Source: Cryomorphaceae bacterium
GTDB lineage: Bacteria; Bacteroidota; Bacteroidia; Flavobacteriales; Schleiferiaceae
Assembly: GCA_949547975.1 (NCBI GenBank)
Contig: CATITW010000024.1
Span: forward strand, 1 to 13,870
Length of the DNA: 13,870 bases
Reading direction: 5' to 3'
In this document: positions 1 through 6,979 of the stretch, in pieces
How positions within the stretch are numbered: position 1 is the stretch's first letter
Layout: each line of letters begins with the position of its first letter
Program-made: the position numbers and the translations under genes
The notes under the pieces: generated by a model
Told to the model about the DNA's origin: nothing
Database searches by the model: none
What the model saw: only the letters and a program-made list of their open reading frames with translations

Positions 1-40
1 TCGTAACGGATTGAATGACCTTAGAAAAGAAATGATTTAA
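1..40 (+). CDS. nqrA: NqrA C-terminal end (partial), Na+-NQR subunit A
   Basis: Only the last 12 codons lie in the window, read in the frame starting at base 2 and ending RNGLNDLRKEMI before TAA at 38-40. A second in-frame stop, TAG, follows at 41-43. The identification rests mostly on position: the frame ends 10 bases upstream of nqrB on the same strand, and nqrA is the first gene of nqr operons in the established order A-B-C-D-E-F. NqrA is the peripheral cytoplasmic subunit of the sodium-pumping NADH dehydrogenase. The fragment is too short to prove homology alone. Confidence 0.7.
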   Translation, partial: RNGLNDLRKEMI

Positions 41-50
41 TAGCCAGATT

Positions 51-1262
51 ATGAAGTTTGTACAAAACATATTCGACCAGACTAGACCGCTTGTTGAAAA
101 AGATGGCAAAAGAAACATCTTCTACCCATTGCACAATGCAATAGAGACGATGGCTTTCGTTCCAAATCACACTGCTCATAGTGGCGCACACGTTCGCGAT
201 GCGATCGACCTGAAGCGCACTATGGTAACTGTGATTTTCGCTATGGTGCCTGCGCTCCTTTTTGGGATGTGGAACATCGGTAGATTACACTACGGTGCAT
301 TCGGCGAAGAAAGCACTCTTATTGATAACTTCTTGTTCGGTGCACTTAAGATGCTGCCGCTAATCACGGTGACCTACGCAGCAGGTCTCGGTGTAGAGAT
401 CTTCTTTGCTTGGAAGCGCAATCACGCTGTAAACGAGGGTTTCCTGGTCTCTGGATTGCTTATTCCGATGATTATGCCGGTAGACATTCCATTGTGGATG
501 GTTGCTGTAAGTACAATATTTGCTGTGCTTATCGGTAAAGAAGTTTTCGGTGGGACAGGAATGAACCTTTTGAATCCAGCTCTTACGGCACGTGCTTTTG
601 CGTTCTTTGCCTACCCTACATGGATGTCAGGTGATCAGGTATGGATCAATACTAAAGGTGAAGAAGGTGCTCAGTTGGTAGATGGATACTCAGGTGCTAC
701 TGCTATGGGTGATTTAGCCACTACGGTAGGTCAAGGAATGGACAACCCTGCGACGAACGCCGTTATGGCAGAGTTCGGAGCGGACGGAACCTATTCGTTA
801 CTCAATGCTTTTCTTGGATTGATTCCAGGTTCTATTGGTGAAACATCGGCTTTACTCATCTTATTAGGTGGTCTGTTCCTAGTTTTCAAAGGGGTAGGTT
901 CTTGGCGTATCATGCTGAGCTTCTTTATTGGAGGTTTGGTAATGGCTGGGATCTTTAATCTTTTTGCAGTGAATGAATTCATGGGATTGAATCCTATTCA
1001 TCAGCTAATGCTGGGTGGTTTTATGTTCGGTATGGTCTTCATGGCTACTGATCCTGTAAGTGCTTCTCAGACGGAAACAGGGAAATACATTTATGGTTTC
1101 CTTGCTGGATTCTTTGGTATCATGATCCGTGTATTCAACCCCGCATATCCTGAGGGAATCATGCTCGCCATCCTTTTCATGAATGTTATGGCACCGCTTA
1201 TCGACCACTACGTAGTAGAGGCGAACATCAAGCGTCGTGCAAAACGTCTAGCTAACGCCTAA
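51..1262 (+). CDS. nqrB: Na+-translocating NADH:quinone oxidoreductase subunit B
   Basis: NqrB is a polytopic inner-membrane subunit that carries a covalent FMN and forms part of the sodium path of Na+-NQR. The 403-residue product is close to the family's usual length of about 400-415. It has the RnfD/NqrB family look: many hydrophobic segments, the conserved stretch GTGMNLLNPALTARAF around residues 169-184, and the flavinylation motif S-G-A-T at residues 214-217, where Thr217 is the expected phosphoester-FMN attachment site. ATG at 51 is chosen because it starts 10 bases after the nqrA stop and no Shine-Dalgarno sequence is visible, as is common in Bacteroidota. nqrC follows 11 bases after the stop. 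Arg codons are nearly all CGT/CGC, as expected for a highly expressed gene. Family assignment is secure. Confidence 0.97.
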   Translation: MKFVQNIFDQTRPLVEKDGKRNIFYPLHNAIETMAFVPNHTAHSGAHVRDAIDLKRTMVTVIFAMVPALLFGMWNIGRLHYGAFGEESTLIDNFLFGALKMLPLITVTYAAGLGVEIFFAWKRNHAVNEGFLVSGLLIPMIMPVDIPLWMVAVSTIFAVLIGKEVFGGTGMNLLNPALTARAFAFFAYPTWMSGDQVWINTKGEEGAQLVDGYSGATAMGDLATTVGQGMDNPATNAVMAEFGADGTYSLLNAFLGLIPGSIGETSALLILLGGLFLVFKGVGSWRIMLSFFIGGLVMAGIFNLFAVNEFMGLNPIHQLMLGGFMFGMVFMATDPVSASQTETGKYIYGFLAGFFGIMIRVFNPAYPEGIMLAILFMNVMAPLIDHYVVEANIKRRAKRLANA

Positions 1263-1273
1263 ACCATATTCTA

Positions 1274-1966
1274 ATGAACGTTAATAGTAACGCATATACC
1301 TACACTTTCGCAACCGTTATGGTGGTTGTTGTAGCTGTACTGCTTTCCGGAGCGTCACTCGGTTTGAAGAGTAAACAATCTGCGAACGTCAGTCAGGAAA
1401 AGAAACAAAGCATTCTTGCTTCGATCGGTATTGAAAAAGACCGCTCTGAGTCAGATGAAGCTTTTAACCAATACGTAAAGCAAAGCCTTACCCTGCAAGG
1501 AGGTAAAGTTATCTCAGAAGATGCATCTGCAGCTTTTGATATTGACATGGCAGCTGCCGTCAAAAAAAGCAACATGGATCGTCAAGTTCCTTTGTATGTA
1601 GCCGAAAAAGATGGTGAAACTTTCTATATCGTGCCGATGCGCGGTAAGGGGCTTTGGGGACCAGTTTGGGGCTACCTAGCGCTAGAGTCAGACGGTAACA
1701 CTGTTGTAGGTGCAACCTTTGACCACAAGAGTGAAACTCCAGGTCTTGGTGCGGAAATCACTACACCTATGTTCACTGACCAGTTCCCGGGTAAGAAAAT
1801 CTCTGAGGCAGGTATGTTCCAGAGCATCTCTGTAGTGAAGGCTGGTACTTCAAATGGAGACTACATGGTAGATGGAATCTCAGGTGGAACAATCACTTCT
1901 AACGGGGTGAATGACATGCTTGCGGATTGTTTGGCGCCATATGCATCATACTTCAAAAACATCTAA
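1274..1966 (+). CDS. nqrC: Na+-translocating NADH:quinone oxidoreductase subunit C
   Basis: NqrC carries the second covalent FMN of Na+-NQR and relays electrons between subunits at the outer face of the membrane. The 230-residue protein has one N-terminal membrane helix (about residues 10-32) followed by an FMN-binding domain. The flavinylation motif is D200-G-I-S203-G-G-T206, with Thr206 as the predicted FMN acceptor; the fuller pattern reads DGISGGTITSNGV. The third position is Gly rather than the more familiar Ala of S-G-A-T, so this site differs from the one in NqrB. The conserved block KGLWGPVWGYLAL lies around residues 126-138, and TPGLGAEI lies in the middle of the domain. nqrD starts 3 bases after the stop, so translation is probably coupled. 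ApbE, encoded at 4640, is the expected flavinylating enzyme. Confidence 0.96.
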   Translation: MNVNSNAYTYTFATVMVVVVAVLLSGASLGLKSKQSANVSQEKKQSILASIGIEKDRSESDEAFNQYVKQSLTLQGGKVISEDASAAFDIDMAAAVKKSNMDRQVPLYVAEKDGETFYIVPMRGKGLWGPVWGYLALESDGNTVVGATFDHKSETPGLGAEITTPMFTDQFPGKKISEAGMFQSISVVKAGTSNGDYMVDGISGGTITSNGVNDMLADCLAPYASYFKNI

Positions 1967-1969
1967 ACC

Positions 1970-2635
1970 ATGAGTACAGAAGTAAAACAAAAAGAGGCGT
2001 TGTTCTCGAAGAAGAATCAGAAGTTGATTTCTGATCCATTCAATGACAACAACCCGATCACAGTTCAGGTACTTGGTATTTGTTCTGCGCTAGCGATCAC
2101 GGTAAAATTGGAGCCAGCTATCGTAATGTCACTCTCTGTGATGTTCGTTCTTGCTGCAGGTAACGTAATCATTTCTTTGATCCGTAACTTGATTCCTAAC
2201 CGTATCCGTATCATCGTTCAGCTTGTCGTAGTGGCATCTCTTGTAATCTTGGTGGATCAATTCCTAAAAGCATTTGCCTACGATGTGAGCAAGCAGCTTT
2301 CAGTATTTGTTGGATTGATCATTACCAACTGTATCATCATGGGACGTTTCGAAGCATTTGCGCTCGCAAACAGCCCATGGAAAGCATTCCTTGACGGTAT
2401 TGGTAACTCTATTGGTTACGGTGTCATTTTGATCGCTGTTGCTTTCTTCCGTGAATTTTTAGGCTCTGGTACATTGCTAGGCTTCTCTGTAATTCCAGAA
2501 AGCTGGTACATCGCCAACGGCGGCTTTTACGCTAACAACGGATTCTTCTTGTTCCCTCCGATGGCACTCATCGTAGTCGGCCTAATCATTTGGGGACAGC
2601 GTGCGAAGAATACGAAACTCATCGAAGAAAACTAA
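1970..2635 (+). CDS. nqrD: Na+-translocating NADH:quinone oxidoreductase subunit D
   Basis: NqrD is an integral membrane subunit which, with NqrE, forms a pseudo-symmetric pair holding an iron centre ligated by four cysteines. The 221-residue product has about six hydrophobic helices. Cys38 (in [10 protein letters not shown]) and Cys121 (in [15 protein letters not shown]) are 83 residues apart, the same separation as Cys29 and Cys112 in Vibrio NqrD, so both iron ligands are present. About nine extra N-terminal residues relative to Vibrio are charged and probably cytoplasmic. The start ATG at 1970 lies in the compact junction taaaccatg, 3 bases after the nqrC stop. All six Arg codons I could place are CGT, suggesting strong expression. 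Confidence 0.96.
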   Translation: MSTEVKQKEALFSKKNQKLISDPFNDNNPITVQVLGICSALAITVKLEPAIVMSLSVMFVLAAGNVIISLIRNLIPNRIRIIVQLVVVASLVILVDQFLKAFAYDVSKQLSVFVGLIITNCIIMGRFEAFALANSPWKAFLDGIGNSIGYGVILIAVAFFREFLGSGTLLGFSVIPESWYIANGGFYANNGFFLFPPMALIVVGLIIWGQRAKNTKLIEEN

Positions 2636-2642
2636 ACCGGCC

Positions 2643-3263
2643 ATGGGACAAGAATTAATCAACTTATTTGTTCGCTCAATCTTTATTGAGAACATGATCT
2701 TCGCATACTTCCTAGGTATGTGTTCTTACCTCGCAGTATCGAAAACAGTGAAGACCGCAGTAGGTCTAGGTATTGCAGTAACATTTGTACTAACCATTAC
2801 ATTGCCTGTAAACTGGTTGCTTGAAAACTATGTACTAAAGCCAGGTGCTTTAGCATGGTTGGGCGAAGAGTTTGTAGGAGTAGACCTAAGTTTCTTATCA
2901 TTCATTATGTTCATCGCGGTAATCGCTTCGATGGTACAGCTTATCGAAATGATTGTCGAGAAATTCGCGCCAGCACTCTATAGTGCACTGGGAATTTTCT
3001 TGCCATTGATCGCGGTAAACTGTTCTATTCTTGGAGGTTCACTCTTTATGCAAGAGCGCGCTTTCGGAACTATCGCAGAGGCGACGGTTTACGGAATAGG
3101 TTCAGGTGTGGGTTGGTTCTTGGCTATCGTAGCTATTGCAGCCATCCGTGAGAAAATCCGCTATTCAAATGTTCCTGCTCCTCTACGCGGTCTTGGAATT
3201 ACCTTCATCATTACAGGTTTGATGGGTATCGCGTTTATGAGCTTCATGGGTATTAAATTATAA
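2643..3263 (+). CDS. nqrE: Na+-translocating NADH:quinone oxidoreductase subunit E
   Basis: NqrE pairs with NqrD in the membrane and supplies the other two cysteine ligands of the iron centre. I use ATG at 2643, giving 206 residues that begin [17 protein letters not shown]. The reading frame is open upstream to a GTG at 2601, but those 14 codons overlap the end of nqrD, are strongly basic and do not resemble the family N-terminus. Candidate ligands are Cys27 ([11 protein letters not shown]) and Cys127 ([15 protein letters not shown]). They are 100 residues apart, against 94 in Vibrio, which fits the slightly longer loop in this protein. About six transmembrane helices are evident. The ATG is 7 bases after the nqrD stop. 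Tandem stops TAA TAA end the gene. Confidence 0.96.
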   Translation: MGQELINLFVRSIFIENMIFAYFLGMCSYLAVSKTVKTAVGLGIAVTFVLTITLPVNWLLENYVLKPGALAWLGEEFVGVDLSFLSFIMFIAVIASMVQLIEMIVEKFAPALYSALGIFLPLIAVNCSILGGSLFMQERAFGTIAEATVYGIGSGVGWFLAIVAIAAIREKIRYSNVPAPLRGLGITFIITGLMGIAFMSFMGIKL

Positions 3264-3277
3264 TAAGCACAGCAGCT

Positions 3278-4579
3278 ATGTTTTTATCTAGCACAGTAAT
3301 TATTTCATCGGTCGTCGTATTCGTTTTGGTGATCCTATTGTTGGTGACCATTCTACTACAGGCGAAGGCACGTTTGTCTCCTTCAGGGCCCGTAAAATTG
3401 AACATCAATGGTGATGAGGTAGAAGTAGAGTCAGGTACTACTTTGTTGACTACGCTTAGCAACCAGAAAATCTTTTTACCATCCGCTTGTGGTGGTGGTG
3501 GTACCTGTGGTATGTGTAAGTGTCAAGTAACCGAAGGTGGTGGCGAGATCTTGCCAACAGAAACAGGATTCTTCAACCGTAAAGAGATTGCGGACAACTG
3601 GCGTTTAGGTTGTCAGATCAAAGTGAAGAATGACATGAACGTGAAGGTGCCAGAGGAAATCTTCGGTATCAAAAAATGGGAATGTGAAGTAGTTAGTAAC
3701 TACAACGTTGCCTCGTTCATCAAAGAATTCGTTGTGAAACTGCCAGAAGGTGAAAACCTTGACTTCGAGGCTGGTGGTTACATCCAGGTAGATGTTCCTG
3801 CTACAACGGTAGACTTTAAGAATATTGACATCACTTCACACCCGAAATTGGGTAAAGCTCCTGATGAGTTCAAAGCAGAATGGGACAAATTCAAGTTATG
3901 GGATTTGAAAATGGTAAACCCAGAGCCACTATTCCGTGCGTACTCTATGGCCAACCACCCTGCAGAAGGAAACATCGTGATGTTGAACATCCGTATTGCA
4001 ACTCCTCCATTTGACCGCAAGAAAGGCGGATGGATGGATGTAAATCCAGGTGTATGTTCTTCGTTCGTATTTGATCAAAAACCAGGCGATAAAGTAACCA
4101 TCTCTGGTCCTTATGGTGAATTCTTCATCAAAGAGACAGATTCAGAGATGTTGTACATCGGCGGTGGTGCTGGTATGGCACCGATGCGCTCGCACCTATT
4201 CCACCTGTTCCACACGTTGAAGACAGGTCGTAAAGTGAGTTACTGGTACGGTGGTCGTTCGAAGCGTGAGTTGTTCTACCTTGACGATTTCCGTCAGATC
4301 GAGGAGCAGTTCCCGAACTTTAAATTCCACATCGTATTGTCAGAACCGTTACCTGAGGATAACTGGACGGCAAAAGACAGCATGGAAGCAGAAGGTGATG
4401 GTTTTGTTGGATTTGTCCACCAGGCCCTTATCGACAACTACCTTGACAAGCACGATGCACCTGAAGATATCGAGTACTACTTCTGTGGACCTCCATTGAT
4501 GAACGCCGCAGTTCTCAAGATGGTGGATGACTTTGGTGTCCCTCCAGAGAATGTAAGCTTTGACGACTTCGGTGGTTAA
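3278..4579 (+). CDS. nqrF: Na+-translocating NADH:quinone oxidoreductase subunit F (NADH dehydrogenase)
   Basis: NqrF is the entry point of Na+-NQR: it oxidises NADH through FAD and passes electrons to a 2Fe-2S cluster. The 433-residue protein has, in order, an N-terminal membrane anchor (about 5-28), a plant-type ferredoxin domain with Cys71, Cys77, Cys80 and Cys112 (each one residue on from Vibrio Cys70/76/79/111), an FAD domain with R220-A-Y-S223 in RAYSMANHP, and an NADH domain with GGGAGMAP (about 295-302), [13 protein letters not shown], and [12 protein letters not shown] near 401-412. It ends in the characteristic DDFGG. An additional Cys82 is not a usual ligand. It is last in the nqr operon, 14 bases after nqrE, and is followed directly by an intrinsic terminator. 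Confidence 0.98.
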   Translation: MFLSSTVIISSVVVFVLVILLLVTILLQAKARLSPSGPVKLNINGDEVEVESGTTLLTTLSNQKIFLPSACGGGGTCGMCKCQVTEGGGEILPTETGFFNRKEIADNWRLGCQIKVKNDMNVKVPEEIFGIKKWECEVVSNYNVASFIKEFVVKLPEGENLDFEAGGYIQVDVPATTVDFKNIDITSHPKLGKAPDEFKAEWDKFKLWDLKMVNPEPLFRAYSMANHPAEGNIVMLNIRIATPPFDRKKGGWMDVNPGVCSSFVFDQKPGDKVTISGPYGEFFIKETDSEMLYIGGGAGMAPMRSHLFHLFHTLKTGRKVSYWYGGRSKRELFYLDDFRQIEEQFPNFKFHIVLSEPLPEDNWTAKDSMEAEGDGFVGFVHQALIDNYLDKHDAPEDIEYYFCGPPLMNAAVLKMVDDFGVPPENVSFDDFGG

Positions 4580-4598
4580 TCGCTTTAAGACAATGTAT

Positions 4599-4628
4599 AA
4601 AAGCCGTCCTTTTGGGACGGCTTTTTTT
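4599..4628 (+). terminator. Rho-independent terminator of the nqr operon
   Basis: A perfect 9-bp stem AAGCCGTCC (4601-4609) / GGACGGCTT (4615-4623), with loop ttttg, is extended by two further A-T pairs. It is followed by seven consecutive T residues (4622-4628). It lies 20 bases after the nqrF stop, on the correct strand, and separates the structural operon from apbE. Confidence 0.93.
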
Positions 4629-4635
4629 ATTTTTG
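4628..4635 (+). promoter_or_regulatory. Candidate TAnnTTTG -7 element for apbE
   Basis: TATTTTTG matches the Bacteroidota -7 consensus TAnnTTTG exactly. It begins on the last T of the nqr terminator tract and ends only 4 bases before the apbE ATG at 4640, so a transcript from it would be leaderless or nearly so. No convincing -33 element stands at the usual spacing, because that region is occupied by the terminator stem. The T-rich context makes a chance match easier than at the other sites. apbE could instead be expressed by terminator read-through. Confidence 0.45.
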
Positions 4636-4639
4636 AATT

Positions 4640-5635
4640 ATGATGAAATTTGCCCTAGGTGCCATAGCTGCACTATTATTCGTTGCATGCAGTCCAGTCG
4701 ACTCCAGAGTACAAATGACCAACCAAGGCCCCGCTCAGGGCTCTACTTATAGCATTAGTTATTTGGTGCCTGAAGGTGTGGATTATCGAAGTGGGATTGA
4801 TAGTATTTTAAAAGCGATGGATCAGCAGATGAGTCTATGGGTCCCAGCTAGTGAAATTACCCGACTAAATTCGGGCGATAGTATTCTCTTGAGTGCCGAT
4901 TTTGCCGCAGTCGTAAAGCGTAGCATTGATCTTGCGGCGTCCACAAAGGGTAATTTCGATATTACCGTTGCCCCAGTTGTAAAGGCGTGGGGTTTTTCTG
5001 GTGGTCAATACAGGGATAGTGTGAATATCGATAGCCTTATGCAATTCGTGGGCAGTCAAAAGTTAACAATGCCAGAGGCGGATATCCGTTATGGATTACC
5101 AAAGGGTATGCAACTGGATGTCAACGGAGTGGCACAAGGCTACACTGTAGACCTAATCAAGCAATATCTCGAAAGCCATAGTATCAAGGATTATTTGATC
5201 GAGGTAGGTGGTGAAGTAGTTTGTAAGGGGAAAAATGCTGCAGGGCGTAATTGGCGAATAGGCATTGATAAACCTGAAGAAAGTAGGAGCGAGGGCATGT
5301 TTCAAACGATTGTTGAGTTAGATACAATGGCGCTTGCTACAAGTGGAAATTACAGAAAGTATTGGGTCAACGATAAGGGGCAGAAGGTAGTGCACACTAT
5401 CGATCCGCAAAACGGGATGCCAGTGGTGAGTACGTTGTTGAGTGCAAGTGTGATTGCTCCGGATGCTACACTAGCGGATGCTTTGGGAACGGCAGCTATG
5501 GTGATGGGCGAGCAAAAGGCATTGCCCTACCTAGAGGCGCTCCCAAAAGTTGAGGCGTATTTGATCACGAGTACAAAACTCGGGGAGCTGAAGGTGATTA
5601 AAACTTCGGGTTGGTCGAAGTACGAGCTGGATTAA
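4640..5635 (+). CDS. apbE: FAD:protein FMN transferase, lipoprotein form
   Basis: ApbE transfers FMN from FAD to a Thr in S/T-G-A-T-type motifs and is the established maturase for NqrB and NqrC. The 331-residue product begins with a lipoprotein-type signal ending LLFVAC, with Cys17 as the predicted lipidated residue, so it should act at the periplasmic face. Family blocks appear in order: GSTYSISY, SLWVPASEITRLNSGD, FDITVAPVVKAWGF, LDVNGVAQGYTVDLI, YLIEVGGEVVCKGKN, TSGNYRKYW, H252-T-I-D-P-Q-N-G and ADALGTAAMVMG. The last two contain residues of the flavin and divalent-metal site in characterised ApbE proteins. Two adjacent ATGs (4640 and 4643) are possible starts. Arg codons are mixed (AGA, CGA, AGG, CGT), unlike the CGT-rich nqr genes, consistent with lower expression. 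Its stop overlaps that of the convergent small gene. Confidence 0.96.
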   Translation: MMKFALGAIAALLFVACSPVDSRVQMTNQGPAQGSTYSISYLVPEGVDYRSGIDSILKAMDQQMSLWVPASEITRLNSGDSILLSADFAAVVKRSIDLAASTKGNFDITVAPVVKAWGFSGGQYRDSVNIDSLMQFVGSQKLTMPEADIRYGLPKGMQLDVNGVAQGYTVDLIKQYLESHSIKDYLIEVGGEVVCKGKNAAGRNWRIGIDKPEESRSEGMFQTIVELDTMALATSGNYRKYWVNDKGQKVVHTIDPQNGMPVVSTLLSASVIAPDATLADALGTAAMVMGEQKALPYLEALPKVEAYLITSTKLGELKVIKTSGWSKYELD

Positions 5636-5832
5636 GCAGGCTTGCTTTCACACTGGTTCGGATCTTTACCGCAGTAGGAGCACGTAGCGCCGTCTTCATT
5701 TAGGAAAGGGCTTTGCGAAGCACATGTGCCTGCGAATTCGCCGTCCTTTTTAGCCCAAATCTTGATAGCGATTCCAGCTACTCCTAATCCAAGTAGAACT
5801 ACAGTGATTCCGATGAGTTTAAGTGCGACCAT
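5632..5832 (-). CDS. nqrM: Small Cys-rich membrane protein, candidate Na+-NQR maturation factor NqrM
   Basis: This 66-residue protein has one N-terminal helix (about residues 4-26), a short basic/acidic hinge and a Cys-rich tail: G35-T-C37-A-S, then C51-S-Y-C54-G, then C61. NqrM (formerly DUF539) is a single-helix protein with four conserved Cys needed for Na+-NQR assembly, probably for the iron centre between NqrD and NqrE, and its gene usually follows apbE. Helix, length, four Cys, the GTC and CxxCG patterns and position next to apbE all fit, but the strand is opposite. The reading frame is open to a TTG at 5856, but that TTG lies inside the TAACTTTG promoter element, so ATG at 5832 is preferred; it has a purine-rich AAAG a few bases upstream. 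The alternative is an unrelated small membrane protein. Confidence 0.68.
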   Translation of the reverse strand: MVALKLIGITVVLLGLGVAGIAIKIWAKKDGEFAGTCASQSPFLNEDGATCSYCGKDPNQCESKPA

Positions 5833-5853
5833 GTTCTTTGCTTTATATGGGGT

Positions 5854-5861
5854 CAAAGTTA
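5854..5861 (-). promoter_or_regulatory. TAnnTTTG -7 element for the nqrM-like gene
   Basis: The minus strand reads TAACTTTG from 5861 to 5854, an exact match to the Bacteroidota -7 consensus, 21 bases upstream of the ATG at 5832. A start site about 5-7 bases downstream would give a leader of roughly 15 bases. No clear -33 element was found at 17-23 bases upstream. Confidence 0.6.
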
Positions 5862-5940
5862 CGATGAAAACTGCAAATAGTGTGCCTATATCAATTAGCG
5901 GATTATTCTACGAACGCTCTTTTTCCTACGGCTTGTGATG

Positions 5941-5948
5941 TACCTTTG
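5941..5948 (+). promoter_or_regulatory. TAnnTTTG -7 element for mdh
   Basis: TACCTTTG matches the consensus exactly and ends 30 bases before the mdh ATG at 5979. A T-rich stretch (TTTTT at 5920-5924) lies 16 bases upstream and could act as a weak -33 element. With the opposing element at 5861-5854, this forms the divergent promoter region between the nqrM-like gene and mdh (5833-5978, 146 bases), which holds nothing else I can recognise. Confidence 0.68.
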
Positions 5949-5978
5949 TGAACCAATTAAACTATAAATCATATAGAT

Positions 5979-6911
5979 ATGAAGATTACGGTTGTCGGTG
6001 CCGGGAACGTAGGTGCTACAGTTGCTGAGAACATGGTTCGTCGCGAGTTAGCTGAAGAAATCGTGTTGTTAGACATCAAAGAGGGCTTTGCTGAAGGTAA
6101 AGCGATGGATATGAATCAAACAGCAACTTTGAACGGATTCGATTCAAAGGTTGTAGGTTCAACGAATGATTACAGCAAGACTGCAGGTTCTGCAGTAGCA
6201 GTGATTACTTCTGGTATTCCACGTAAGCCAGGTATGACTCGTGAAGAATTGATCGGTACGAACGCGAAAATCGTTCAAACAGTTACTGAGAATTTGATCA
6301 AGCACAGCCCTGAAATAATCATTGTTGTGATTTCTAATCCGATGGATACGATGACCTATTTGACTTCGAAGTCTTCAGGTCTTCCAAAGAACCGCATCAT
6401 CGGTATGGGTGGAATTTTAGACTCAGCACGTTTCAAATACCGTATGGCGGAGCAGTTGAACTGTTCACCAAACGATCTACAAGGTCAGGTGATCGGTGGG
6501 CATGGAGATACTACTATGATTCCTTTGATCAACCACGCTACTTACAACAGTATTCCGGTAACTCAATTCTTGAGCAAGGAGCAGCAGGAGCACGTAGTTG
6601 CTGAGACTATGGTTGGTGGTAAAACATTGACCGGTTTGATCGGAACTTCAGCTTGGTACGCACCAGGAGCCGCTGGAGCGGAGTTGGTAGAGTCTATCGT
6701 TCGTGATCAAAAGAAAATGTTCCCATGTTCAGTATTGCTGAACGGTGAATACGGCCAAGAAGACATCTGTATTGGTGTTCCTGTAATTATCGGCAAAAAC
6801 GGTTGGGAGAATATTGTCGAGTTTGATTTAAGTGCAGACGAAAAAGAAAAATTCGAAGCTTCTGCAGCTGCGGTTCGCAAGATGAACGCTGCATTGGACG
6901 AGAATCTATAA
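5979..6911 (+). CDS. mdh: Malate dehydrogenase (NAD-dependent, LDH-like type)
   Basis: This enzyme interconverts malate and oxaloacetate with NAD in the TCA cycle in the cytoplasm. The 310-residue protein starts with the Rossmann motif GAGNVGATVA (G7-x-G9-x-x-G12). Asp32, at the end of the second strand (VLLDI), indicates NAD rather than NADP preference. Substrate and catalytic residues are in place: R82 and R88 in RKPGMTREEL, D148-S-A-R151 and H175 in GGHGDTTM. Having an Arg-K-P-G-M loop rather than a Gln at the discriminating position supports malate over lactate dehydrogenase. The protein follows the LDH-like MDH subgroup common in Bacteroidota. Arg codons are mostly CGT, as expected for high expression. 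The ATG at 5979 follows its own promoter, and two hairpins follow the stop. It would supply NADH to the neighbouring NQR. Confidence 0.96.
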   Translation: MKITVVGAGNVGATVAENMVRRELAEEIVLLDIKEGFAEGKAMDMNQTATLNGFDSKVVGSTNDYSKTAGSAVAVITSGIPRKPGMTREELIGTNAKIVQTVTENLIKHSPEIIIVVISNPMDTMTYLTSKSSGLPKNRIIGMGGILDSARFKYRMAEQLNCSPNDLQGQVIGGHGDTTMIPLINHATYNSIPVTQFLSKEQQEHVVAETMVGGKTLTGLIGTSAWYAPGAAGAELVESIVRDQKKMFPCSVLLNGEYGQEDICIGVPVIIGKNGWENIVEFDLSADEKEKFEASAAAVRKMNAALDENL

Positions 6912-6916
6912 TTTTT

Positions 6917-6935
6917 GATCGGTTTTCGATCTTTT
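6917..6935 (+). terminator. Short hairpin after mdh, weak terminator candidate
   Basis: GATCG (6917-6921) pairs with CGATC (6927-6931) around loop gtttt and is followed by TTTT (6932-6935). The stem is only 5 bp and A/T-rich at the base, so it is probably a helper to the stronger hairpin 9 bases downstream, or a 3'-end stabiliser. Confidence 0.4.
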
Positions 6936-6943
6936 GAATAGGG

Positions 6944-6976
6944 AATCCCTCTAGCAGATGCTGGGGGGATTTTTTT
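6944..6976 (+). terminator. Rho-independent terminator of mdh
   Basis: AATCCCTC (6944-6951) pairs with GGGGGATT on the 3' side with one G-U pair, enclosing an inner AGC/GCT stem, followed by a run of eight or so T residues ending at 6976. It terminates plus-strand transcription from mdh. It carries no T-tract in the other direction, so it should not serve the minus-strand genes that end at 6980. Confidence 0.85.
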
Positions 6977-6979
6977 GTT

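Noticed and set aside
4599..4628. GC-rich inverted repeats after nqrF, mdh and secDF considered as insertion-sequence ends or attachment sites
   Set aside because: Each is a compact hairpin with a T-run directly after a stop codon, the form of an intrinsic terminator. The three stems differ in sequence, and no transposase or target duplication is present.
5726..5938. 70-codon plus-strand frame opposite the nqrM-like gene
   Set aside because: It would start inside apbE's downstream region antisense to the Cys-rich protein, carries no family features, and runs through the divergent promoter region just before the mdh promoter.
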